From: Eubacterium sp.
Lineage (GTDB): Bacteria; Bacillota_A; Clostridia; Lachnospirales; Lachnospiraceae
Direction of reading: 5' to 3'
Assembly (NCBI GenBank): GCA_023663915.1
Contig: JAMPGN010000109.1
Coordinates: 1-13,458, forward strand
DNA length: 13,458 nucleotides
The notes beneath the pieces were generated by a model. It searched no databases. It worked only from the letters and a program-made list of their open reading frames with translations, and was not told the origin of the DNA. Position 1 is the first letter of the stretch; every line of letters begins with the position of its first letter. Below, one piece after another: positions 1 through 7,421 of the stretch. The position numbers and the translations under genes were made by a program.

Positions 1-260
1 CGGATATATTTATCTCCCAGATGAACCTCATTCTGCGTGAAAGCGACATATTTCTGTCGCCCCTTCCCGAAAGGGACTTTCGAGAGCTTCAATTCCCGAA
101 TATCTCTTGAAACGGTCGCCTGCGTAACCTGGTATCCGGTGCTGCACAATCTGTCCGCCAACTCCTCCTGCGTCTCAATCTCATATTGATCGATCAATTC
201 AATTATTTTCTCATGTCTTCGTTTCTTAATATGATTGTTCATAGTACTATCATCATCCAT
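1..260 (-). CDS. argR: Arginine repressor ArgR, N-terminal part (cut by left edge)
   Basis: ArgR/AhrC is a hexameric DNA-binding repressor of arginine synthesis and activator of arginine breakdown, responding to L-arginine. The 86 codons visible cover the N-terminal winged helix-turn-helix: the [10 protein letters not shown] helix at residues 29-38 and the recognition segment [14 protein letters not shown] at 46-59, with the Ser-Arg pair at 51-52 expected to contact DNA. The C-terminal arginine-binding and oligomerisation domain lies beyond the left edge. Two starts are possible: ATG at 260, or ATG at 242, which gives [13 protein letters not shown]. Neither has a strong Shine-Dalgarno sequence. 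The 242 start better fits usual family length, while 260 keeps the longest frame. The gene follows nadK by 20 bases with no terminator between, so it is probably read from the same transcript. In related genomes recN usually follows; that part is not in the window. Confidence 0.93.
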   Translation of the reverse strand, partial: MDDDSTMNNHIKKRRHEKIIELIDQYEIETQEELADRLCSTGYQVTQATVSRDIRELKLSKVPFGKGRQKYVAFTQNEVHLGDKYI

Positions 261-280
261 TTATTTCACGCTTATTTTCT

Positions 281-1159
281 TTACTCGCTCATCTTCTTGT
301 GTAACACCGCGAGGAAACTTTCGGTATTTAGTTTCAAGATTCCTGTAGTCTTTGACGCTTTGCGGATCACGATGCTGTCCCCTGTCTTCATCGTGATCTT
401 ATGGCTGCCATCAAAATTAGCCTCCACCGTCTGCGGCCGTCCATCCCTTCCCTGTGGGATCTCGATCTTAATCTCATCTTCCGAGGCAAGAACGATACTT
501 CTCGTGTTCAAAGTGTGCGGACAGATCGGCGTCAGCAGCAAAAGTCTTGCACTCGGCTCAACAATCGGTCCACCCGCCGACATATTGTAACCCGTAGAAC
601 CGGTGGGCGTCGCAACGATCATTCCGTCGGCGCTATAACTGTTTAAAAACTGCCCGTTGACGTAGATGTGAAAAGTCAAGATCTGTAACGAACCGCACCG
701 CGATATCACGATATCATTCAGGGCAAAATTCTCCTCCGCCCCATCCGCGCTGTCTGTCCGCCCATTTAGCATCATCCGCTCTTCTCTGGTATAATCATCC
801 TCAAGCAGTCTGTCAAGCGCCTGCTCGATCGTGTTACTATCCACTTCCGCCAGATATCCCAACGTTCCGAGATTCATACCGATTAATGGAATCTCACTGT
901 CCACCATGTTTCGCGCCGCCCGCAGCAACGTACCGTCACCGCCTAATACGAGTGCACAACTCGTTTCCTTTTTGCCACGGCAAGCACCAGATACATGTCC
1001 GCCTGCAATCGGTCCGCCTATCGCAGCAGTGACCGCATCCACAGTATTTTCCACACAGATTACACTGCCGCCCCGCGCCTTCAAATATGCAGTGATCCTA
1101 TCCGTATAGATTCCTTGCGGGTCTTTTATCTCATTCGTGATTAGGAAAAAATGCTCCAT
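281..1159 (-). CDS. nadK: NAD kinase
   Basis: This cytoplasmic enzyme phosphorylates NAD to NADP using ATP (or polyphosphate in some family members). The 292-residue protein shows the family signatures in order: GGDGT at residues 73-77, with the catalytic Asp at 75; the GMNLGTLGYLAEV segment at 94-106; NDI at 148-150; and DGMIVATPTGSTGY at 178-191, the NAD-binding loop. The open frame extends upstream to 1195, but that would overlap tlyA by 32 bases. The ATG at 1159 is chosen because AAGGAG lies 10 bases before it and it sits 4 bases after the tlyA stop. Residues 44-66 form a Gly/Ala-rich stretch before the GGDGT motif, a region that varies in this family. Position between tlyA and argR is typical of Clostridia and suggests co-transcription and coupled translation with tlyA. 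Confidence 0.96.
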   Translation of the reverse strand: MEHFFLITNEIKDPQGIYTDRITAYLKARGGSVICVENTVDAVTAAIGGPIAGGHVSGACRGKKETSCALVLGGDGTLLRAARNMVDSEIPLIGMNLGTLGYLAEVDSNTIEQALDRLLEDDYTREERMMLNGRTDSADGAEENFALNDIVISRCGSLQILTFHIYVNGQFLNSYSADGMIVATPTGSTGYNMSAGGPIVEPSARLLLLTPICPHTLNTRSIVLASEDEIKIEIPQGRDGRPQTVEANFDGSHKITMKTGDSIVIRKASKTTGILKLNTESFLAVLHKKMSE

Positions 1160-1163
1160 CCGC

Positions 1164-2060
1164 TTATTTCTCCTTATCCAGCGCGCCGTGTGCATCCGAC
1201 ACCACGCCTAAGATCAACTTCTCCATATCATCATCATACGATCTTCCGCTTCTATCTTCTGTCAAACTGCGCAGAATGCCCTCCGCCTCAGCCTCCGTCA
1301 TCATACGAGTTTCTTCCGGAATCTCTACTCTCTTGACAAGATAGACCAGATACTCGATATTGCCTTCCGGTCCTTTGATCGGTGAATAAGTTAGTCCCTT
1401 CATCTCAAACCCGATCAGATCAGCATAATCGATCACCTTATGCACCACTTCCTCATGCACATCAGGCTCTCGCACAACACCTTTCTTGCCGACTTTATCT
1501 TTCCCCGCCTCAAACTGTGGTTTAATCAGACACACCATACTGCCATTGCTTTTAAGCAGATTCCGCGCCGGCAACAGGATTTTCGTCAACGAAATAAAAG
1601 AGACATCCACCGATGCAAAATCAATCGGTTCTCGGATATCGTCCGCCGTCACATAGCGGAAATTCGTCTTTTCCATGCATACGACCCTCTCGTCATTTCG
1701 CAGTTTCCAGTCAAGCTGGCCATGTCCGACATCGATCGAATACACGCGCCCTGCACCATTTTGCAGCATACAGTCCGTAAACCCGCCCGTGGATGCGCCA
1801 ATATCCATGCAAACTGCGTGGGTAAGCACAATCGGAAACTCTTCCAGCGCTTTCTCCAGCTTCAAACCGCCCCGGCTCACATATTTTAGAGTACTACCCT
1901 TTACTTCGATATGAATTTTGTCCTCATCAAAAGTCGTTCCCGCCTTGTCTTCCCGCTGTCCATCCACAAACACGTTTCCCGCCATGAGTATGGCTTTCGC
2001 TTTCTCTCTGGATGGTGCGTATCCCTGTCTGACTAAGATAACATCTAATCGCTCTTTCAT
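1164..2060 (-). CDS. tlyA: TlyA-family 2'-O-methyltransferase of rRNA (YqxC-like)
   Basis: TlyA proteins methylate the 2'-OH of cytidines in rRNA using S-adenosylmethionine; in Mycobacterium the targets are 23S C1920 and 16S C1409. Some members have been called hemolysins, which probably reflects an indirect effect. The 298-residue protein has an N-terminal S4 RNA-binding domain (about 1-60) and then an FtsJ/RrmJ-type fold with the SAM motif DIGASTGGFTDC at 86-97. Residues K67, D152, K180 and E236 line up with the K-D-K-E catalytic tetrad of the mycobacterial enzyme, each shifted by two. The open frame runs upstream to 2171, inside dxs, but those residues do not look like the family. ATG 2060 gives the typical MKERLDV start with GGGGA just before it. 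ATG 2069 (MGNMKERL) is an alternative. It lies 82 bases after dxs and 4 bases before nadK. Confidence 0.94.
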   Translation of the reverse strand: MKERLDVILVRQGYAPSREKAKAILMAGNVFVDGQREDKAGTTFDEDKIHIEVKGSTLKYVSRGGLKLEKALEEFPIVLTHAVCMDIGASTGGFTDCMLQNGAGRVYSIDVGHGQLDWKLRNDERVVCMEKTNFRYVTADDIREPIDFASVDVSFISLTKILLPARNLLKSNGSMVCLIKPQFEAGKDKVGKKGVVREPDVHEEVVHKVIDYADLIGFEMKGLTYSPIKGPEGNIEYLVYLVKRVEIPEETRMMTEAEAEGILRSLTEDRSGRSYDDDMEKLILGVVSDAHGALDKEK

Positions 2061-2081
2061 ATTCCCCATCTTCACCACATC

Positions 2082-2114
2082 GTTATCAGAATAGCACAAT
2101 ACCGATATGATAAC
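2082..2114. repeat. 7-base inverted repeat in the dxs-tlyA gap
   Basis: Two perfect 7-base arms, GTTATCA at 2082-2088 and TGATAAC at 2108-2114, flank a 19-base spacer in the 82-base gap before tlyA. The arms could be extended by one G-U pair in RNA. The spacer is long and there is no run of T after it, so it does not look like an intrinsic terminator. It could be a protein-binding site, a weak RNA hairpin or chance. Confidence 0.35.
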
Positions 2115-2142
2115 ATTCAAAACGCTCTTTTCATTGCGCGTG

Positions 2143-4023
2143 TTATTTATTCTCGCCCGCCATCGACACATAACAGGTCATGATCTTCTTCACGATGGAA
2201 TCCTCATCAATCCCGATCTCACGCTTGAGTAGTTCCACATTGCCATGCTCCACATACTCATCCGGGAGCGCAATATTAAGCACCTGCACCGGCGCGCCGA
2301 TACCGTCCACGTATGACCTGACCTTCTCGCCGTAACCGCCGCTTAACACATTCTCCTCCATCGTCACGATCAATCTATGCTCCTTGCATGCTTCCCGTAC
2401 AGCCTGTTCGTCGATCGGCTTTACAAACCTCGCATTCGTCAATGAACAGGAATATCCCCTCTCTTTGAGCCGGTCGCGCACTCCAAGTCCCACCTTGACC
2501 ATACTTCCCACGGCAAACAATATAATATCTTCTTCCTCGTAGATCGCTTCACTCTTCCCATATTCGATAGGTGTACGGTTATCCTTCAGCCCGTCAAAAG
2601 CCTCTCCCCGCGGATAACGCAGCGCGATCGGCATACCGGACGCGACCGCAAATTTCATCATATCAGAAAGCTCCCATTTATTCTTGGGCGCCATAATATG
2701 CATATTCGGTATTGACGACAGATAGGAAAGGTCAAAAATTCCCTGATGGGTCTCCCCGTCACTGCCGACAAGCCCCGCCCTGTCTATGGCAAACACTACA
2801 GGCAGGTTTTGAAGACATACGTCATGAAGTATCTGGTCGTAAGCCCTCTGCAGGAACGAAGAGTATATTGCAACGATCGGCTTCAAACCGCCAGCCGCCA
2901 GCCCCGCCGCAAAAGTCACCGCATGTTCCTCCGCAATTCCCACATCAAAAAATCTGTCCGGATACATATTGCGGAAACGCTTTAGTCCAGTTCCATCCGG
3001 CATGGCCGCCGTGATCGCCACCACCTGTTCTTCCCGCTGTCCCAACTTGCACATGACCGTCGAAAAAATATCTGTATAGCTCGCTTTACTCTGCGGATTG
3101 CTCGGTATCCCCGTCTCGATGTCAAAAGGTTCCGCCCCATGGAATCTTGCCGGATGCCGTTCCGCAGGCGCATAGCCCTTGCCCTTCTGGGTTATCACAT
3201 GAAGAAGTACGGCTCCCTTGATCTTTCTCGCCTCTTTCAGCATATGTACCATCGCCGGAATATTATGGCCATCCACCGGCCCAAGATACGTGATCCCCAT
3301 ATCTTCAAAAAACATTCCCGGCACGACAAGATGTTTGAAACTGCTCTTGGCGCGCCTGATCTGCGAAACTACCTTGTCGCCGTATTTCGATTTGCCGTGA
3401 AGGGAATTGTACACACCTTCCTTCAGATCGAGATACATATCTGCCGTCCGGATATTATTGAGATATTTCGATACACCGCCCACATTCTCCGAGATCGACA
3501 TATTATTATCATTCAATACAATAATAAAATTTGTTTCCAGCCGGGAAGCGTTGTTGAGCGCTTCATATGCCATGCCGCCGGTCAGCGAACCATCGCCAAT
3601 CACTGACACGATCGTGTTTTTCTCGCCTTTGATGTCCCTCGCTTTCACCATGCCAAGCCCAGCAGAGATCGAAGTAGAACTGTGTCCGGTATCGAAGCAG
3701 TCACAGTCGCTCTCTTTGCGCTTCGGGAATCCGCTCATACCGCCGAATTTGCGCAGATTGGCGAATCCGTCCCGTCTGCCCGTCAGAATCTTATGTGTGT
3801 AGGATTGATGCCCCACATCCCAGATGAGCTTGTCCTCCGGCAGATTTAAGAAAAGATGCAGGGCCATCGTCAACTCCACCGCTCCGAGGTTCGACCCTAA
3901 GTGTCCGCCCGTCTCACTGATCGAGTGAATCAGAAATTCTCGTATCTCCTCCGCCAGCACGCCGTAATCCGCCTCTGTCAGCTTCTTGATATCGTTTGTC
4001 TGTTCTATCTTCTCTAAAAACAT
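2143..4023 (-). CDS. dxs: 1-deoxy-D-xylulose-5-phosphate synthase
   Basis: DXS condenses pyruvate and glyceraldehyde 3-phosphate to 1-deoxy-D-xylulose 5-phosphate, with loss of CO2. This is the first step of the MEP route to isoprenoids and a source for thiamine and pyridoxal synthesis. The 626-residue protein is full length. The thiamine diphosphate/Mg site is clear: GDGSLTGG at residues 143-150 and NDNN at 171-174. Active-site histidines are at 41, 72 and 114. The transketolase-type pyrimidine domain carries the EEHAVTFAAG motif at 365-374 with the cofactor-activating Glu, and GETHQG at 423-428. A C-terminal transketolase domain follows. ATG 4023 is preceded by GGAGG(GG) at suitable distance. 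The gene lies 64 bases after ispA, so the first enzyme of the pathway and the prenyl chain-building enzyme are in one run of genes. Confidence 0.98.
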   Translation of the reverse strand: MFLEKIEQTNDIKKLTEADYGVLAEEIREFLIHSISETGGHLGSNLGAVELTMALHLFLNLPEDKLIWDVGHQSYTHKILTGRRDGFANLRKFGGMSGFPKRKESDCDCFDTGHSSTSISAGLGMVKARDIKGEKNTIVSVIGDGSLTGGMAYEALNNASRLETNFIIVLNDNNMSISENVGGVSKYLNNIRTADMYLDLKEGVYNSLHGKSKYGDKVVSQIRRAKSSFKHLVVPGMFFEDMGITYLGPVDGHNIPAMVHMLKEARKIKGAVLLHVITQKGKGYAPAERHPARFHGAEPFDIETGIPSNPQSKASYTDIFSTVMCKLGQREEQVVAITAAMPDGTGLKRFRNMYPDRFFDVGIAEEHAVTFAAGLAAGGLKPIVAIYSSFLQRAYDQILHDVCLQNLPVVFAIDRAGLVGSDGETHQGIFDLSYLSSIPNMHIMAPKNKWELSDMMKFAVASGMPIALRYPRGEAFDGLKDNRTPIEYGKSEAIYEEEDIILFAVGSMVKVGLGVRDRLKERGYSCSLTNARFVKPIDEQAVREACKEHRLIVTMEENVLSGGYGEKVRSYVDGIGAPVQVLNIALPDEYVEHGNVELLKREIGIDEDSIVKKIMTCYVSMAGENK

Positions 4024-4087
4024 CGTACCCCTCCATGCCCGTCCATCCGGAACATACTCTCTTTCGCCATGTCCTTCGATCGAAAAA

Positions 4088-5068
4088 TTATTTCTCCCTA
4101 TGAATCAACTGCTCCACTAACTGTTCCAGAAACATGTTTCTTCTCGGAAAAGAGGTTAAAATCGTTATCGCCTCTCTCGACAATTCCTCCACCTGTTCCT
4201 TCGATTTCTCAATGCCGTGCATAGTTACATACGTCAGTTTATGATTTTTCTCGTCGCTGCCAACCGGCTTTCCGAGTACTTCGAGACTGCTTGTCACATC
4301 AAGGATATCATCCTGAATCTGAAAAGCAACGCCGATGTTATAGGCGCATTTCTCTAACCTGCCAATCTCTTCCGCTCCGGCGCCTGCCAGCGTCGCCCCG
4401 ATCGTCATAGCCGCCTGAATCAGCGCTGCTGTCTTATGCGCATGGATAAATAGAAGCATTTCCTCGGTCACGTCATCACCCATCTTCTCAGCCTCTAAAT
4501 CCGCGCATTGTCCGCCGATCATGCCGTATATGCCCGCCTTATGGCCAAGTATCTGCATCGCCGCCGCTATCCTGCGGTATCCTTCGACCGTCCCTATACC
4601 CTCGAAAGCCTTCGCCGCCGTCTCGAATGCATAGTTTAGAAGCCCGTCGCCCGCCAACACTGCCATACCTTCCCCGTACACTACATGCGTGGTCTTACGT
4701 CCCCTGCGGTACTCGTCATTGTCCATTGCTGGAAGGTCGTCATGCACGAGGGAATAATTGTGTATCATCTCAAGCGCTGCCATAAATAATGACAATGCTC
4801 TCCCGAAAGTGGTATTCCCCGTCAATTCCTCCTTTGTCGCTGTACCTTCTGCCCCCACAGACTGCGGCTTCCCTATTTCTTTCATATCCACAAACAATGC
4901 CGCGCTCTCCGCCATCAGCATAGGACGGAGCCTCTTGCCGCCCGCCATAATCGAATAGTTCATTGCCTGCAGTACCAGTTTCTGATATCCTTCCTCCGCC
5001 GGAAGGTATTCACTAAGTATCGCCTCGATCTGTTCTGTCTTACGTCCGATCTCTTCCTTAAAATTCAT
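4088..5068 (-). CDS. ispA: Polyprenyl synthetase, farnesyl diphosphate synthase type
   Basis: This enzyme adds isopentenyl diphosphate units to an allylic diphosphate, most likely making farnesyl (possibly geranylgeranyl) diphosphate for undecaprenyl and quinone-type lipids. The 326-residue protein has the family motifs: GGKRLRPML at 43-51, the first Asp-rich motif DDLPAMD at 110-116 with the two-residue Pro-Ala insertion of bacterial FPP synthases, and the second Asp-rich motif DDILD at 253-257. Tyr105, five residues before the first motif, also fits short-chain products. The frame is open to ATG 5086, but ATG 5068 is preferred: GGTGG ends 5 bases before it and MNFKEE is the usual start of this family. 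It overlaps xseB by 11 bases. Residues about 63-88 form a polar stretch richer in Gly, Thr and Glu than is usual, discussed as a finding. Exact product length cannot be read from the sequence. Confidence 0.95.
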   Translation of the reverse strand: MNFKEEIGRKTEQIEAILSEYLPAEEGYQKLVLQAMNYSIMAGGKRLRPMLMAESAALFVDMKEIGKPQSVGAEGTATKEELTGNTTFGRALSLFMAALEMIHNYSLVHDDLPAMDNDEYRRGRKTTHVVYGEGMAVLAGDGLLNYAFETAAKAFEGIGTVEGYRRIAAAMQILGHKAGIYGMIGGQCADLEAEKMGDDVTEEMLLFIHAHKTAALIQAAMTIGATLAGAGAEEIGRLEKCAYNIGVAFQIQDDILDVTSSLEVLGKPVGSDEKNHKLTYVTMHGIEKSKEQVEELSREAITILTSFPRRNMFLEQLVEQLIHREK

Positions 5069-5330
5069 CCAATCCACCGTCTTCATTGATCTGAAGTACT
5101 TTCTTCTCCACTCTGTCTATCGTTTCATTGCAGTGCTGTAACAGCTTCATTCCTCTGTTATACTCTTGAAAAGACTGTTCCAGCGTAATCTCCTCTGTCT
5201 CTAAATGCGCGATCACATCCTCGATCTGTCCGAATGTCTCTTCCAGAGAAAGCTCCGTAACCTGCTCTTCTTTCTGATCCTGTTGTGAAATTTCCTGCCC
5301 TGTTTGTTCTCTTATCATATTATCTCTCAT
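5058..5330 (-). CDS. xseB: Exodeoxyribonuclease VII small subunit
   Basis: XseB is the small helical subunit of exonuclease VII. Several copies bind the long helices of XseA to form the enzyme that degrades single-stranded DNA in both directions. The 90-residue protein matches the family from about residue 28: SLEETFGQIEDVIAHLE, then the second helix with YNRGMKLLQHC. The first 26 residues are Gln/Glu-rich (five Gln and three Glu within 9-23) and look like an unstructured extension. Its ATG at 5330 overlaps the xseA stop as ATGA, a standard coupled start that fits the fixed ratio of the two subunits. A second ATG at 5318 would shorten it by four residues. Its 3' end overlaps ispA. Confidence 0.94.
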   Translation of the reverse strand: MRDNMIREQTGQEISQQDQKEEQVTELSLEETFGQIEDVIAHLETEEITLEQSFQEYNRGMKLLQHCNETIDRVEKKVLQINEDGGLDEF

Positions 5331-6529
5331 TCCCGCCGCCTTTTATCCGTTATCTGCGCATTTAATCTGCCATCTTTTAAATAAACCGTTATTTTACCGC
5401 CTATCGCCGCCTGATCGACCGAAGTCATCGTCGCACCCTTCTCGTCCGACACATAGGCATATCCCTGGTTAAGCTTGTCAAGCGGTGACAACCCTTTCAT
5501 CTGTTCCACGTAGATCGCCAGTCTGTGCCTGCAGTCACGCAGACGCTTCTCCATCGCATCCTGAAGATGCTCCTCTAAAGATAACGCCTGTGTTCTTTTC
5601 ATGCGGATGGTATTGACCGGACTTAAATAGCGCATCCGGATGCCGTACTGTTCCACACTCTGCCGGTAACGCCCTATCGTCCTGCGGCATAAATGCTGCA
5701 TGGTATAGGCGTATTCCGTCAGTTTATCCTGTAACTGCTCGATATCATATACCACCAGTTCCGCCGCCGCAGAAGGCGTCGGCGCACGCAGATCCGCCAC
5801 AAAATCCGCGATCGTCGTATCTGTCTCATGACCCACCGCCGATATGATCGGCACGGAGCAGTCGAAAATAGCCTGCGCCACGATCTCCTCATTGAAAGCC
5901 CACAGATCCTCGATCGAGCCGCCGCCTCTGCCAACGATGATCGTATCCACACCCATACGCTCCAAAGCACGGATACCGTTTACGATGCTCGGCGCAGCCG
6001 CCTCACCCTGAACAATGGCAGGATACAGAATAATCTGCACATAGGGGTTTCTCCTGCCTGCAATATTTATGATATCCCGCACTGCCGCACCCGTTTGTGC
6101 GGTCACGACACCGAGCGTCCTGATATACTTCGGAATCGGCTGCTTATACTGCTTCGCAAACATTCCCCGCTCTTCCAGTTCACGCTTCAACAGTTCGTAT
6201 CTCTCATAGAGCGCCCCCGCACCGTCCAGGCTGATCTCCCTGGCGTACAGCTGATACTTACCGTCCCGCTCATAAACGTCTATGCTGCCACCCACAATAA
6301 CCTGCTGTCCTTCCGACATCCTAAATTTCAGCCCCGCGCGGTTTGAGGCAAACATGACGCAGGCGATGGTGCCTTTCGCGTCCTTTAATGTAAAATAAAT
6401 ATGTCCAGAGGAATGATATTTGCAGTTACTGACCTCACCTTTCACCATGATCGACTGCAACATATAATCCTGCGTGAACATATTTTTGATGTAAGAATTA
6501 ACCTGTGCAACTGTATATACATTCTGCAT
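5327..6529 (-). CDS. xseA: Exodeoxyribonuclease VII large subunit
   Basis: XseA is the catalytic subunit of exonuclease VII, which digests single-stranded DNA into oligonucleotides and acts in repair. The 400-residue protein has an N-terminal OB-fold (about 1-100, with GEVSNCKYHSSGHIYFTLKD at 31-50). The catalytic domain carries GRGGGSIEDLWAFNEE at 200-215 and GHETDTTIADFVADLRAPTP at 233-252, both diagnostic. A helical region from about 260 to 350 is expected to form the long coiled coil that binds XseB. It is shorter than the E. coli protein (456 residues), as in many Firmicutes, where the helical segment is reduced. ATG 6529 has AGGTG a few bases upstream and lies 11 bases after nusB. In B. 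subtilis folD sits between nusB and xseA; here nothing does. Confidence 0.97.
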   Translation of the reverse strand: MQNVYTVAQVNSYIKNMFTQDYMLQSIMVKGEVSNCKYHSSGHIYFTLKDAKGTIACVMFASNRAGLKFRMSEGQQVIVGGSIDVYERDGKYQLYAREISLDGAGALYERYELLKRELEERGMFAKQYKQPIPKYIRTLGVVTAQTGAAVRDIINIAGRRNPYVQIILYPAIVQGEAAAPSIVNGIRALERMGVDTIIVGRGGGSIEDLWAFNEEIVAQAIFDCSVPIISAVGHETDTTIADFVADLRAPTPSAAAELVVYDIEQLQDKLTEYAYTMQHLCRRTIGRYRQSVEQYGIRMRYLSPVNTIRMKRTQALSLEEHLQDAMEKRLRDCRHRLAIYVEQMKGLSPLDKLNQGYAYVSDEKGATMTSVDQAAIGGKITVYLKDGRLNAQITDKRRRE

Positions 6530-6540
6530 ACTGACACCTG

Positions 6541-6936
6541 TTACGCAAATTTTGCCAAAATACCGTTGACAAACCCCGACGAAGCATCCTGCCCAAACTT
6601 CTTGGCAAGCTCTACCGCCTCGTTGATCGCAACGCCCGTAGGTACAGAGTCATCATAATTGATCTCATAAACAGCCAGTCTGAGGATCGTTAAGTCCACT
6701 TTACCCATTCTGGCTGTATTCCAGCCTTCCGCCTTCTCATTCAACTGTCCGTCAATCTCTGAGAGTTTCTGCTGAATCTTATGATATTTATCCGAAATAT
6801 AATCGGCATCCGCTCCCTGTGCGGCATCCTCATCATCAAAAAACAGCCTCTCCTGTTCCGACATATCGTCCAAACTGTTAAACTCTACCCGAAACAGTAA
6901 TTTGAATATCTGTTCCCGCAACTCTCTTCTACTCAT
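6541..6936 (-). CDS. nusB: Transcription antitermination factor NusB
   Basis: NusB is a small helical RNA-binding protein that with NusE (ribosomal protein S10) binds boxA in rRNA leaders and prevents premature termination. The 131-residue length is normal. The N-terminal RRELREQIFKLLFRVEF helix and the C-terminal segment VPTGVAINEAVELAKKFG at 98-115, followed by the FVNGILAKF ending, are typical. Residues about 36-75 include an acidic insertion-like stretch between helices, a variable part of the family. ATG 6936 has GGGAG 6 bases upstream. The gene follows the Asp23-family gene by 23 bases, the same order as yqhY-nusB in Bacillus. Confidence 0.96.
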   Translation of the reverse strand: MSRRELREQIFKLLFRVEFNSLDDMSEQERLFFDDEDAAQGADADYISDKYHKIQQKLSEIDGQLNEKAEGWNTARMGKVDLTILRLAVYEINYDDSVPTGVAINEAVELAKKFGQDASSGFVNGILAKFA

Positions 6937-6959
6937 AGTGGCTCCCGTTATGTCTCATC

Positions 6960-7346
6960 CTATTTGTCTTTCGCTACGTTGATGCCCGCAATACGGATAT
7001 TGACATCCGTCACTTCCAGCCCCGTCATGTTTTCGATTGCATTCTTTACTTTATTCTGAACACGCTGGCAAGTTGCCGGAATATTAAATCCATATTCTAT
7101 GGTAATGGCAAGTTCAACTTTGACTTTCTTGTTGAAGATCTCCACCCTGACGCCTTTGGCAAATCCTTTGACACCGACTCTGCTCAAAAATTCATTTGCC
7201 ACATTACCATTCATCGCGGCAACGCCGTCAACTTCTGTCGCCGCCAGCGCCGCTATCATCGCTACGACATCATCTGCGATCTTTACCGTACCGAATTTCT
7301 CATCTTCCTGCAATAAATATGTGTTCTTAGCTGTTTCCTGTTCCAT
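6960..7346 (-). CDS. Asp23/Gls24 family protein (YqhY-like)
   Basis: Members of this family (DUF322) are small cytoplasmic alpha/beta proteins linked to envelope stress or, for YqhY of B. subtilis, to control of acetyl-CoA carboxylase activity. The biochemical role is not established. The 128-residue protein shows the family pattern: GTVKIADDVVAMIAALAATE at 19-38, a central part with GVKGFAKGVRVE, then alternating strands with VELAITIEYGFNIP, and the C-terminal DVNIRIAGINV. No signal peptide or membrane segment is seen. Its place directly before nusB points to the YqhY group rather than the alkaline-shock Asp23 group. It appears to be the first gene of the housekeeping run, behind a possible promoter. 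ATG 7346 has GGAAG 6 bases upstream. Confidence 0.92.
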   Translation of the reverse strand: MEQETAKNTYLLQEDEKFGTVKIADDVVAMIAALAATEVDGVAAMNGNVANEFLSRVGVKGFAKGVRVEIFNKKVKVELAITIEYGFNIPATCQRVQNKVKNAIENMTGLEVTDVNIRIAGINVAKDK

Positions 7347-7380
7347 ATTAATCTTCCACGCCTTTCTTTCATTTGGGATA

Positions 7381-7389
7381 AGTATACCA
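7381..7389 (-). promoter_or_regulatory. Possible extended -10 promoter before the Asp23-family gene
   Basis: On the minus strand the 75-base gap reads TGGTATACT, i.e. a TGN extension followed by TATACT (five of six matches to the vegetative -10 box). It lies about 35 bases before the ATG at 7346. An A/T-rich stretch precedes it, but no good -35 box is visible at 16-18 bases. It would serve the long run from the Asp23-family gene towards argR. Inferred from sequence only. Confidence 0.45.
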
Positions 7390-7421
7390 AAATTTCTTAT
7401 TTTTGCATAGTCCTATTCCCA

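Noticed and set aside
1160..1195. Upstream extension of nadK (MHTARWIRRNKR) into tlyA
   Set aside because: The ATG at 1159 has a good AAGGAG site and gives the usual family start.
2061..2171. Upstream extension of tlyA into dxs
   Set aside because: The frame is open, but the added residues (MCRWRARINNTRNEK and following) do not resemble the S4 domain start of the family and would overlap dxs; a normal start with MKERLDV is at 2060.
4075..4084. Ten-base palindrome TTCGATCGAA just after the ispA stop
   Set aside because: It has no loop to form a terminator hairpin and no following T run in a suitable place; GATC-containing palindromes are frequent throughout this window.
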